Origin: an uncultured Clostridia bacterium
GTDB lineage: Bacteria > Bacillota_A > Clostridia > Christensenellales > CAG-138
Assembly (NCBI GenBank): GCA_946623765.1
Contig: CAMORL010000022.1
Span: 1 to 16,378, forward strand
DNA length: 16,378 bases
Reading direction: 5' to 3'
A program made the position numbers and the translations under genes. Positions 1 through 6,560 of the stretch are shown piece by piece (the stretch's first letter is position 1; the number at the start of each line of letters is the position of its first letter). A model generated the notes under the pieces. That model had not been told where the DNA came from. It ran no database searches and saw nothing but the letters and a program-made list of their open reading frames with translations.

Positions 1-6
1 CTTCCA

Positions 7-12
7 TATAAT
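7..12 (+). promoter_or_regulatory. possible -10 box of the MATE gene
   Basis: A perfect TATAAT hexamer lies 9 bases before the first ATG of the transporter gene. Any -35 element would fall outside the window, so the promoter cannot be confirmed. If it is real, transcription would begin almost at the start codon, giving a near-leaderless message. That would agree with the absence of a visible ribosome binding site there. It may also be a chance match in an AT-rich stretch. Confidence 0.35.
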
Positions 13-21
13 AGAACTGTT

Positions 22-1512
22 ATGGAAGCTTCGAATCATAAAAACAGAATGGGAACGGAGCCGGAGGGACGGCTCCTTCTTTCGTTGGGCTGGCCGATCA
101 TCGTGTCGATGCTCGTGCAGGCGCTGTACAATATCGTCGACAGCGTGTTTGTGTCGCGCATGGATTCCCTTGCGCCCGAAGCGCTCATGCGGATCCTCGG
201 CGATCTGTATTCGCCCGAGATCGTCGGCAAGATCGGCGACAGCGCATTGAGCGCGCTGACCGTCGTTTACCCGATGCAGATGCTTTTGATTTCGGTTGCG
301 GTCGGAACCTCGGTCGGCATCAATTCGCTGATTTCGAGACGTCTCGGCGCGCGTCGCTTTGACGATGCAAACCGCGCTGCGGGCAACGGCATCGTGGTTT
401 TGCTGATCTCCGCCGCGGTGTTTACGCTGATCGGATTGACCTTATCCGGTCCGTTCATGCGCTGGCAGAGCAGCGATCCGATCGTGCAGATCATGGGCAC
501 GCATTATATGTCGATCTGCCTTTCCCTTTGCGTCGGCGTGTTCCTTGCCTGCGGCATCGAGCGTATCATGACCGCGCAGGGCAAGACGATCTTTGCCATG
601 CTGATGCAGCTCACCGGCGCCGTTACCAATATCGTGCTCGACCGCGTGTTCGTCCTCGGCTGGGGTCCCGTTCCCGCGATGGGCGTGAAGGGCGCGGCGA
701 TCGCAACGGTTGCCGGACAGTTCGCCTCGATGATCCTTGCGTTCATCCTGCTGTTCGGCACAAAGCACGAAATCAGGATCCGTCCCGCGGATTACAGGCT
801 GAACCGTCAGACGGTGCATGAGATCTACCGCGTGGGGCTCCCTTCGATTCTGATGCAGGCGGTCGGCACGGTCATGATGTTCGGCATGAATTTTATTCTG
901 ACCGAACTCGGCAGCTTTCAGAACAAAACGATTCTGGACGGCGTCAAGCACGAGGTCGTTTATACCGGCGCGTTCGGCACCTATTTCAAACTGCAGTCCA
1001 TCATCTTCATGCCGGTATTCGGTCTGACCAATGCGGCAATGAGCGTGCTCGGCTATAATTTCGGCGCAAGAAACCGCAAGCGCTTCATGCGCGCGTTCAA
1101 AATGATGCTGATCTACTGCTGCGTGTTTATGCTTTTCGGAACGCTTCTGTTCCAGTTCTTCAGCGGACAAATCATTCAGCTGTTCGAAATGTCGGAAAAG
1201 ATGCAGGACGTCACACAGCGCGCGCTGCGCATCATCTCGATCGGCTTCATCTTTGCCGCGGCGGGCATCTCGTTCAACACCGCGTTCGGCGCAACCGACA
1301 CAAGCCTGTACGGCGCAATCATCTCTCTGCAGCGTCAGCTCATCGTGCTGCTGCCGGTCGCGGGGCTTCTCGCGTGGATCACCAAGGACGTCGACGGCAT
1401 CTGGTGGGCGTTCCCGATCGCGGAATTCATCACGCTGATCGTGGCGGCGCTGCTGTTCAAACGGCTCTACCGCAAAAAGATCAAGCCGCTCGACGACCCG
1501 ATCACGGAATAA
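22..1512 (+). CDS. MATE family multidrug/cation efflux transporter
   Basis: The 496-residue product is an integral membrane protein with about 12 hydrophobic segments. It has the sequence landmarks of the MATE (MatE/NorM-DinF-like) family: a short N-terminus followed by a first helix containing PIIVSMLVQALYNIVDSVFV, and in the second half FKLQSIIFMPVFGLTNAAM. MATE proteins export drugs or other organic cations in exchange for H+ or Na+; the substrate here cannot be told. Relative to typical Clostridial MATE proteins there appears to be extra sequence at about residues 47-72 (between helices 1 and 2) and again at about 297-314 (the equivalent loop of the second half). The first ATG at 22 is kept because family members often start with a few residues before MG; the ATG at 49 is an alternative. 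Neither has a good Shine-Dalgarno, and the frame is open to the window edge, so the true start could lie further upstream. A terminator follows 11 bases after the stop. Confidence 0.9.
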   Translation: MEASNHKNRMGTEPEGRLLLSLGWPIIVSMLVQALYNIVDSVFVSRMDSLAPEALMRILGDLYSPEIVGKIGDSALSALTVVYPMQMLLISVAVGTSVGINSLISRRLGARRFDDANRAAGNGIVVLLISAAVFTLIGLTLSGPFMRWQSSDPIVQIMGTHYMSICLSLCVGVFLACGIERIMTAQGKTIFAMLMQLTGAVTNIVLDRVFVLGWGPVPAMGVKGAAIATVAGQFASMILAFILLFGTKHEIRIRPADYRLNRQTVHEIYRVGLPSILMQAVGTVMMFGMNFILTELGSFQNKTILDGVKHEVVYTGAFGTYFKLQSIIFMPVFGLTNAAMSVLGYNFGARNRKRFMRAFKMMLIYCCVFMLFGTLLFQFFSGQIIQLFEMSEKMQDVTQRALRIISIGFIFAAAGISFNTAFGATDTSLYGAIISLQRQLIVLLPVAGLLAWITKDVDGIWWAFPIAEFITLIVAALLFKRLYRKKIKPLDDPITE

Positions 1513-1523
1513 TGTGAAAAAAT

Positions 1524-1556
1524 CAGCGTACCGCTTCAAACGGTACGCTGTTTTAT
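1524..1556. terminator. bidirectional intrinsic terminator between MATE and cysE
   Basis: A perfect 10-bp stem (CAGCGTACCG / CGGTACGCTG, 1524-1533 with 1541-1550) has a 7-base loop. On the plus strand it is followed by TTTTATT. On the minus strand the same stem is followed by ATTTTTTC. It therefore can end both the MATE transcript and the convergent cysK-cysE transcript. A second weaker GTGCG/CGCAC pairing with an A-rich loop lies at about 1565-1581. Confidence 0.85.
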
Positions 1557-1610
1557 TGCATGCGTGTGCGCAAAAAACGCACGGAACGAATGAAACCGTC
1601 GCACTGAACG

Positions 1611-2492
1611 TTACAGCATGGCGCTGTCGCCCGGAAGCTCCGGGTGTATCACGTCGCGCTTCAGCGTGGAATCCGTGACGGCGGCGCGCGCAAGCACCAT
1701 CTTGCCCGCCTCGACCGAGTGCGTCAGCCACACGCTGCCGCCGATGACGCAGTCGTTCCCGATCTTCGTCTCCCCGCCGAGAATCGTCGCCCCGGCATAG
1801 ATCACCACGCGGTCGCCGATGTCCGGATGGCGTTTGAGTCCCTTCACCGGCATGCCGTCCTCGCCGGTGTTGAAGCTCTTTGCGCCGAGGGTCACGTGCT
1901 GATAGATCTTGACGCCGCTGCCGATCGTCGTGGTTTCGCCGATGACGACGCCCGTGCCGTGGTCGATGAAGAACGATTCCCCGATCGTCGCGCCGGGATG
2001 GATGTCGATACCGGTGCGCCGGTGCGCGTATTCCGTCATCACGCGCGGCAGAAGCGGCACGCCGCGGCGGTACAGCACATGCGCGAGGCGATAGGTGCAG
2101 ATCGCCGGAAACGCCGGATAGCAGAGGATGATTTCGTCCACGCCCCTCGCTGCGGGGTCGCCCATGTACGCCGCCGAAAGATCGGTTTTCAGCACGCGGT
2201 AGAGCTCCGGCAGCGCGTCGAACAGCGCACGGATGAGCGCCGCCGCGCTCGGTTCGTCATACGACAGCATGCGCAGCAGCGTATGCAGAAGCTCCGCCGA
2301 TTCATACAGCGCCTGCTCCCGCATGATCGACTTTTCGGCATGGCGCGGAAACATGGCGTCGATCAGCCGGTCGGTCATGCGCTCCGCGCTGCTCTTGAAC
2401 GCGCTGAAATCGTTTGCGGCGACATGCCCGTCGTCGGCGGCACGCAGCGCGTCCGCGGTGTTTGCAATCCATTCCCGATATGCGTATTCCAT
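1611..2492 (-). CDS. cysE: serine O-acetyltransferase
   Basis: This enzyme transfers acetyl from acetyl-CoA to L-serine, giving O-acetylserine, the carbon acceptor for cysteine synthesis. The 293-residue product has an alpha-helical N-terminal half and a left-handed beta-helix C-terminal half with hexapeptide repeats, starting near [10 protein letters not shown] and running through [10 protein letters not shown]. The catalytic Asp177-His178 pair is present in FIDHGTG, as is the DPAARG segment of the SerAT N-terminal domain. The ATG at 2492 is chosen because GAGGA (2503-2499) sits 6 bases upstream. An in-frame TTG at 2498 adds two residues but leaves no room for a ribosome site. The start lies two bases after the cysK stop, so the genes are co-transcribed and probably translationally coupled. 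The protein ends in Met-Leu rather than the C-terminal Ile that E. coli CysE inserts into CysK. Many Clostridial homologues of this longer type are labelled EpsC. Confidence 0.93.
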   Translation of the reverse strand: MEYAYREWIANTADALRAADDGHVAANDFSAFKSSAERMTDRLIDAMFPRHAEKSIMREQALYESAELLHTLLRMLSYDEPSAAALIRALFDALPELYRVLKTDLSAAYMGDPAARGVDEIILCYPAFPAICTYRLAHVLYRRGVPLLPRVMTEYAHRRTGIDIHPGATIGESFFIDHGTGVVIGETTTIGSGVKIYQHVTLGAKSFNTGEDGMPVKGLKRHPDIGDRVVIYAGATILGGETKIGNDCVIGGSVWLTHSVEAGKMVLARAAVTDSTLKRDVIHPELPGDSAML

Positions 2493-2494
2493 CT

Positions 2495-3424
2495 TCAATC
2501 CTCAAACAGCGCTGTGGACAGATACCGGTCGCCGCCGTCCGGCAGCAGAACGACGATCGTCTTTCCCCGGTTTTCGGCGCGCTTCGCAAGCTGAATCGCC
2601 GCAAACGCCGCCGCGCCGGAGGAAATGCCGACTGCTGCGCCTTCGAGCCGTCCGATGCGCCGTCCCATCGAAAACGCGTCCTCGTTTGTTACCGTCACGA
2701 TTTCGTCGATGATCGAGCGATCCAGCACCTCCGGCACAAAGCCCGCGCCGATGCCCTGAATCTTGTGCGCGCCGGCGGGTCCGCCGGACAGCACGGGGGA
2801 GGAGGCGGGTTCGACCGCGACGATCTTCACGCGCGGATTCCGCTCTTTGAGATACCTGCCGACGCCGGTGACCGTGCCGCCGGTTCCCACGCCCGCGACA
2901 AAGAGGTCGACCGTTCCGTCCGTGTCGGCATAGATCTCGGGACCGGTCGTGTCGTAATGCGCCTGCGGGTTCGCGGGGTTTGTAAACTGCCCCGGAATGA
3001 TTGCGCCGGGGATCTCCTCTTTCAGCGCGTTCGCGCGTTCGATCGCGCCTTTCATGCCCTTTGCGCCGTCGGTCAGCACAAGTTCCGCGCCGTATGCGCG
3101 CATCATGCGGCGGCGCTCCATGCTCATGGTTTCCGGCATGACGATGATCGTGCGGTAACCTTTTGCGGCGGCGACGGCGGCAAGTCCGATGCCGGTGTTG
3201 CCGGAGGTCGGCTCGATGACGACCGAACCGCGTTTCAAAAGCCCGCGCCGTTCCGCGTCGAGAAGCATCGCCCGCGCAACGCGATCCTTGACAGAGCCGG
3301 CGGGGTTCAGGTATTCGAGCTTTGCGAACAGCTTTGCGTCAAGCTGTTCTTCCGCCTCAAGACGGCGGAGTTCCAAAAGCGGTGTGTTTCCGATCAGCTG
3401 ATCGACGGATGTAAAGACGTTCAT
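2495..3424 (-). CDS. cysK: cysteine synthase A (O-acetylserine sulfhydrylase)
   Basis: This PLP enzyme makes L-cysteine from O-acetylserine and sulfide in the cytosol. The 309-residue product is the usual length of the family. Visible motifs are the PLP lysine Lys46 in NPAGSVKDR, the substrate loop [10 protein letters not shown], and the PLP-phosphate cradle [10 protein letters not shown]; the N-terminus has the family's IGNTPLLEL. The ATG at 3424 is chosen because GGGAGG (3435-3430) lies 5 bases upstream. An in-frame ATG at 3475 would add 17 residues but falls in the T-tract of the leader terminator and lacks family similarity. It is the first structural gene of the operon, followed at once by cysE, so one transcript supplies both steps from serine to cysteine. 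Regulation is probably by the cysteine leader-peptide attenuator lying between its promoter and start codon. Confidence 0.95.
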   Translation of the reverse strand: MNVFTSVDQLIGNTPLLELRRLEAEEQLDAKLFAKLEYLNPAGSVKDRVARAMLLDAERRGLLKRGSVVIEPTSGNTGIGLAAVAAAKGYRTIIVMPETMSMERRRMMRAYGAELVLTDGAKGMKGAIERANALKEEIPGAIIPGQFTNPANPQAHYDTTGPEIYADTDGTVDLFVAGVGTGGTVTGVGRYLKERNPRVKIVAVEPASSPVLSGGPAGAHKIQGIGAGFVPEVLDRSIIDEIVTVTNEDAFSMGRRIGRLEGAAVGISSGAAAFAAIQLAKRAENRGKTIVVLLPDGGDRYLSTALFED

Positions 3425-3468
3425 AAGTACCTCCCGAATACGATATGTCCGGTTCAGAATTCCGGTGC

Positions 3469-3503
3469 AAAACAAAAAGCCGGAAAGCCCGCGGCTTCCC
3501 GGC
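3469..3503 (-). terminator. attenuator terminator in the cysK leader
   Basis: On the minus strand, GCCGGGAAGCC (3503-3493) pairs with GGCTTTCCGGC (3489-3479). The stem has 11 pairs, one of them G-U, and a 3-base loop. It is followed at once by TTTTTGTTTT (3478-3469). This is a strong intrinsic terminator positioned after the promoter and leader peptide and 44 bases before the cysK start codon. There it can only act on the cysK-cysE message itself, as expected for an attenuator. Confidence 0.88.
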
Positions 3504-3540
3504 AGAACGGCAAAATCCCTATCCGGAAACGCAAACGGGC
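3487..3540 (-). promoter_or_regulatory. candidate antiterminator of the cysK attenuator
   Basis: The minus-strand segment 3540-3523, which includes the last Cys codon of the leader peptide and ends just before its stop, can pair with 3502-3487. GCCCGT (3540-3535) pairs with 3492-3487, GC with 3495-3494, and TTTCCGG (3529-3523) with CCGGGAA (3502-3496). That makes about 15 pairs with a few bulged bases and G-U pairs. The 3' arm takes up almost the whole 5' arm of the terminator plus part of its loop and 3' arm, so the two folds cannot coexist. Pairing was worked out by eye; no folding energy was computed. Confidence 0.7.
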
Positions 3541-3587
3541 ATAAGGACGCCGATACAACAGCATGCAGGGCGGCGCAGATGCTTCAT
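3519..3587 (-). CDS. cysteine-codon-rich leader peptide of the cysK-cysE operon
   Basis: This is a 22-codon open frame (ATG 3587-3585, TAG 3521-3519). The peptide begins MKHLRRPACCC and ends PVCVSG. Residues 9-11 are three consecutive Cys codons (TGC TGT TGT, 3563-3555), and residue 19 is a fourth (3533-3531). Four Cys in 22 residues, three of them adjacent, is far above the usual frequency. AGGAG at 3603-3599 provides a ribosome site 11 bases upstream, a slightly long spacing, and the predicted transcription start is only about 25 bases before the ATG. The peptide lies between a consensus promoter and a terminator that precedes cysteine-making genes. The inferred role is as a sensor: scarcity of charged Cys-tRNA would stall the ribosome at the triplet and favour the antiterminator. 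The peptide itself probably has no other function. Translation has not been shown. Confidence 0.85.
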   Translation of the reverse strand: MKHLRRPACCCIGVLMPVCVSG

Positions 3588-3620
3588 TCCGTTTGCTTCT
3601 CCTTCCGAAAGATTATATAT

Positions 3621-3649
3621 AGTATACGAAGCAAGACCGGGATTGTCAA
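3621..3649 (-). promoter_or_regulatory. promoter of the cysK-cysE operon
   Basis: On the minus strand a perfect -35 TTGACA (3649-3644) is followed after 17 bases by TATACT (3626-3621), one mismatch from the consensus -10. The predicted start of transcription is near 3614. That places the leader ribosome site about 10 bases into the message and makes an untranslated leader of about 190 bases before cysK. Such a strong promoter fits a gene controlled after initiation, by attenuation. Confidence 0.85.
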
Positions 3650-3663
3650 GACTTTTTTTCGTG

Positions 3664-3676
3664 CCGGACAGTCCGG
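3664..3676. repeat. 13-bp palindrome between the divergent promoters
   Basis: CCGGAC and GTCCGG flank a single central A, giving perfect 6-bp arms. It lies between the -35 boxes of the cysK (minus) and pullulanase (plus) promoters. A related GGAC/GTCC inverted repeat is at 3695-3707. It could be a repressor or activator site for one or both genes; no regulator gene is present in the window. Confidence 0.45.
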
Positions 3677-3692
3677 GACGAACAGGAAGCTC

Positions 3693-3721
3693 TTGTCCGT
3701 TTCGGACTGATATGATATACT
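3693..3721 (+). promoter_or_regulatory. promoter of the pullulanase gene, with internal inverted repeat
   Basis: TTGTCC (3693-3698) is followed after 17 bases by TATACT (3716-3721), which is preceded by TGA, forming an extended -10 (TGnTATACT). The spacer contains the inverted repeat GTCCG-TTT-CGGAC (3695-3707), which overlaps the -35 end and is a natural place for an operator. The transcript would start near 3728. It would carry a small hairpin (GGCGA-AAG-TCGCC, 3733-3745) just before the ribosome site GGAGG at 3751-3755. Confidence 0.7.
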
Positions 3722-3761
3722 GTTTATATATCGGCGAAAGTCGCCAAATAGGAGGAAAACG

Positions 3762-6446
3762 ATGCAAAAGAAATGGATCGCCTGTCTTTTGGCATTTTTA
3801 ATGCTTTTCGGTCTGTTTGCCTGCGGCGGACAGAGCACGCCGGAACCCGCAGCGCCTGCGGCGGAAACGCCCGCTCCGGCGGCGGAGGTTCCGGAAACGG
3901 AAGCCCCGGCGGCAGAAGCGACGGAGGAACCTGCTTCGGACGAGTATTTCCTGCCGAAAGAGGACGGCAAGAATCAGCTGACCGTCTACTGGAAAGCGGA
4001 GTCGATCAACTTTGAGACGAGCGACATGTGGATGTGGTTCCCGGGCGCGGACGGCAGAGGATATCCGATGTACCCGTGCGAATACGGCGCGAAGTGCATG
4101 ATCAACGTGCCGAAGGACGTCGAGGAGGTCGGCTTTATCGTGCGCGTCAACTGCTCCGAACCGGGCGGCGCGTCCTGGGGAGAGGCGACGAAGGTCTATG
4201 ACAAGGATCGTTTTGCAAAGATGGAGGGCGACACCGCAATCTATCTGATCGACAAGGAAGCGGAGATCTATTACAGCAGCGACGGAGGCAAGACCCTGAT
4301 GCAGAAGATGGCGGTCAATTATATCGGGATCGTTTCGAAAAACGAGATCAAGTACAACATCACACCGGCGAAGCGGATCACGAGTCTCGATCAGGTTGCG
4401 GTCTACGACGGCGACCGCAGGCTGGAGATCGAAAGCCTTTCGAGCCTGAACAACGAGGTCGTGATGGGTACGATCCGGCTGAAAGAGGACCTGGACATCT
4501 CGAAAAACTACGATGTGGAAATCGAAGGTTACGCGCGCAAAACCGCAATCCCGACGGGCATCTTCGATTCTTTGGACTTCATTGAAAACCAAACCTACGA
4601 CGGCGACGATCTCGGCGCGGTGCTGCACGGCGGCGAAACGACGTTCAAGGTCTGGGCGCCGACGGCAAGCCGCGTGGTGCTGAACCTCTATGAAGCGGGC
4701 GACGGAGGCGAAGCGTTCCTGTCCGTCGACATGGAACAGGGCGAAAAGGGCGTCTGGTCGAGCACACAGCCGGTCGGACACGGCACGTATTATACCTACA
4801 CGGTCACCACCGCCATGGGCGAGCAGGAGACCGCGGACCCGTACGCAAAGGCGGTCGGCGTGAACGGCGATCGCGGCATGGTGATCGATCTCGATTCCAC
4901 CGATCCTGAGAACTGGGCGAGCGACGCCTTCGCGGACAACATCGAGACCTACCGGGATGCGGTCATCTGGGAGGTTCACGTACGCGATTTTTCAAACCGC
5001 ATTGCGGATTCGAAGTACCCGGGCAAGTACCTTGCCTTCACCGAGACGGGACTCAAAAACGCGTCCGGCGAGCCGGTCGGCGTCGACTATCTCGTCGATC
5101 TCGGGGTGACGCACGTGCATCTGCAGCCGGTCTATGACTACGCGACGGTCGACGAAACCGTCTCGAATACCTTCAACTGGGGCTACGATCCGAAGAATTA
5201 CAACGCGCCCGAGGGCAGCTATTCCACCGATCCGTTCCACGGCGAAGTGCGCGTGAACGAATTCAAGCAGATGGTGCAGGCGCTGCATGCAAGGGGGCTT
5301 GCGGTCGTCATGGACGTCGTTTACAACCACACGTTCGACAAAAACGCGAGCTTCAACAAGATCGTGCCGTATTACTACTATCGCTACACCGCGACCGGCG
5401 AAAACTCCGACGGCAGCGGCTGCGGAAACGAGACCGCTTCCGAGCGGAAGATGTTCCGCAAGTTCATGGTGGATTCCGTGACCTACTGGGCGAACGAATA
5501 CCACATCGACGGATTCCGCTTCGACCTCATGGGTCTGCACGACCTTGAGACGATGCAGGCGATCGAACAGGCGGTCCACGCGATCAATCCGAAGGCGATC
5601 CTGTACGGCGAAGGCTGGACCGGCGGCACGTCGACGCTGCAGACAAACCGGCAGGCAATTCAGGCGAACATCCGCGAGGTAAAAGCGAGCGAAGGCGCGG
5701 CGGGCGGCGTTGCGGTGTTCAACGACGCGATCCGCGACGGATTGAAGGGCAGCGTGTTCAACGCTTCGGACAAGGGTTACATCAGCGGCGATCCCTCAAA
5801 GGGACGCGCGGCGGCGGTGGCGTTCGGCATCGAAGGCGGCGGCGGAAACACGCAGGCATGGAAGGTCGACGACGCAATGGTGATCAACTACATGTCCTCG
5901 CACGACAACCGCACGCTCTGGGACAAGATCACAAACGCGAATCCCGACGCGACCGACGAGCAGAAGGCTGCGATGGTCCGTCTCGGCGCGGCGATCGTGA
6001 TGCTTTCGAAGGGCACGCCGTTCTGGCTCGCAGGCGAAGAAATGCTGCGCACCAAGGGCGGCAACGGCAACAGCTACAATGCGTCCGACGCGGTCAACAA
6101 CCTCGATTGGGACGCGCTCGTGCCCGGCAGCCTCGCCGCATCGACGCGCGACTGGTACAGGAGCCTCATCGCGCTGCGCAAGGCAAACGCGTTCCTGCGC
6201 AACGCGGACGTGACCTGTCAGGTGCTTTCCGACGCTTCGATCGCCGTGACATATTCGGAGAACGGCGAAGTTTTGGGAATCGCGCTTATCAATCCGCACG
6301 AAGCCGCAATCGGTTATACGCTGCCGGACGGAGCGTGGGGCATCCTGCAAAACGGCGATTCTGTGACGCTCAATCCGGATGAGACGATCTCCGGCGACGT
6401 CGAGGTTCCGGCGATGGGCGTTCTGCTGGTCGTACCGGTACGGTAA
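3762..6446 (+). CDS. pulA: secreted lipoprotein type I pullulanase (GH13, alpha-1,6-glucan debranching)
   Basis: The 894-residue product has a lipoprotein signal (MQKKW then a hydrophobic core) with lipobox LFAC and lipidated Cys21, so it is probably tethered on the outer face of the cell membrane. A Pro/Ala/Glu-rich linker covers about residues 24-60. Next comes a CBM41-like starch-binding segment containing LTVYWKAESINF and MWMWFPGADG, then a CBM48-like segment near FKVWAPTASRVVLNLY. The catalytic GH13 barrel follows. The type I pullulanase signature NWGYDP is at 472-477. The four GH13 regions are DVVYNH at 518-523, GFRFDLM with nucleophile Asp588, YGEGW with acid/base Glu617, and SSHDN with His714-Asp715. 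It would cut alpha-1,6 branches in pullulan, amylopectin or glycogen outside the cell. The start has GGAGG 6 bases upstream. It has its own promoter and no co-transcribed sugar transporter in the window. Confidence 0.92.
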   Translation: MQKKWIACLLAFLMLFGLFACGGQSTPEPAAPAAETPAPAAEVPETEAPAAEATEEPASDEYFLPKEDGKNQLTVYWKAESINFETSDMWMWFPGADGRGYPMYPCEYGAKCMINVPKDVEEVGFIVRVNCSEPGGASWGEATKVYDKDRFAKMEGDTAIYLIDKEAEIYYSSDGGKTLMQKMAVNYIGIVSKNEIKYNITPAKRITSLDQVAVYDGDRRLEIESLSSLNNEVVMGTIRLKEDLDISKNYDVEIEGYARKTAIPTGIFDSLDFIENQTYDGDDLGAVLHGGETTFKVWAPTASRVVLNLYEAGDGGEAFLSVDMEQGEKGVWSSTQPVGHGTYYTYTVTTAMGEQETADPYAKAVGVNGDRGMVIDLDSTDPENWASDAFADNIETYRDAVIWEVHVRDFSNRIADSKYPGKYLAFTETGLKNASGEPVGVDYLVDLGVTHVHLQPVYDYATVDETVSNTFNWGYDPKNYNAPEGSYSTDPFHGEVRVNEFKQMVQALHARGLAVVMDVVYNHTFDKNASFNKIVPYYYYRYTATGENSDGSGCGNETASERKMFRKFMVDSVTYWANEYHIDGFRFDLMGLHDLETMQAIEQAVHAINPKAILYGEGWTGGTSTLQTNRQAIQANIREVKASEGAAGGVAVFNDAIRDGLKGSVFNASDKGYISGDPSKGRAAAVAFGIEGGGGNTQAWKVDDAMVINYMSSHDNRTLWDKITNANPDATDEQKAAMVRLGAAIVMLSKGTPFWLAGEEMLRTKGGNGNSYNASDAVNNLDWDALVPGSLAASTRDWYRSLIALRKANAFLRNADVTCQVLSDASIAVTYSENGEVLGIALINPHEAAIGYTLPDGAWGILQNGDSVTLNPDETISGDVEVPAMGVLLVVPVR

Positions 6447-6461
6447 ATAAAGAGAACATGG

Positions 6462-6490
6462 AAGCGGCAGGCAATTGCGCCCGCCGCTTT
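6462..6490 (+). terminator. weak intrinsic terminator after the pullulanase gene
   Basis: AAGCGGC (6462-6468) pairs perfectly with GCCGCTT (6483-6489). Inside the stem, GGC pairs with GCC across an A/C mismatch, leaving a 6-base loop. The following sequence, TGCCGTCTTT, is only moderately T-rich, so read-through into the next operon is possible. The hairpin begins 15 bases after the stop codon. Confidence 0.55.
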
Positions 6491-6496
6491 GCCGTC

Positions 6497-6525
6497 TTTA
6501 CAAGGATTCGGGAAAACGGTATAAT
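6497..6525 (+). promoter_or_regulatory. promoter of the M16 peptidase operon
   Basis: TTTACA (6497-6502), one base from TTGACA, is separated by 17 bases from a perfect TATAAT (6520-6525). Transcription would start near 6532, exactly where a short inverted repeat ACTGT-CA-ACAGT (6532-6543) lies, which could be a minor operator. The ribosome site GGAG (6551-6554) is 6 bases before the ATG. Confidence 0.82.
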
Positions 6526-6560
6526 ATTCATACTGTCAACAGTCAAAAAAGGAGATCGCT

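Noticed and set aside
442..1731. Open frame of 429 codons on the minus strand across the MATE and cysE ends
   Set aside because: It runs through the bidirectional terminator and antisense to the transporter, with no motifs.
2493..2498. TTG at 2498 as the cysE start
   Set aside because: It overlaps the cysK stop and leaves no spacing from the GAGGA ribosome site. The ATG at 2492 has 6-base spacing.
3425..3475. N-terminal extension of CysK from ATG at 3475
   Set aside because: The added residues are unlike the family, they overlap the attenuator T-tract, and the ATG at 3424 has GGGAGG at the right distance.
3425..3614. T-box or S-box riboswitch in the cysK leader
   Set aside because: No T-box TGGNACCGCG-type sequence or S-box core is visible, and the leader is largely taken up by the peptide frame and terminator. 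The Cys-codon leader explains the terminator better.
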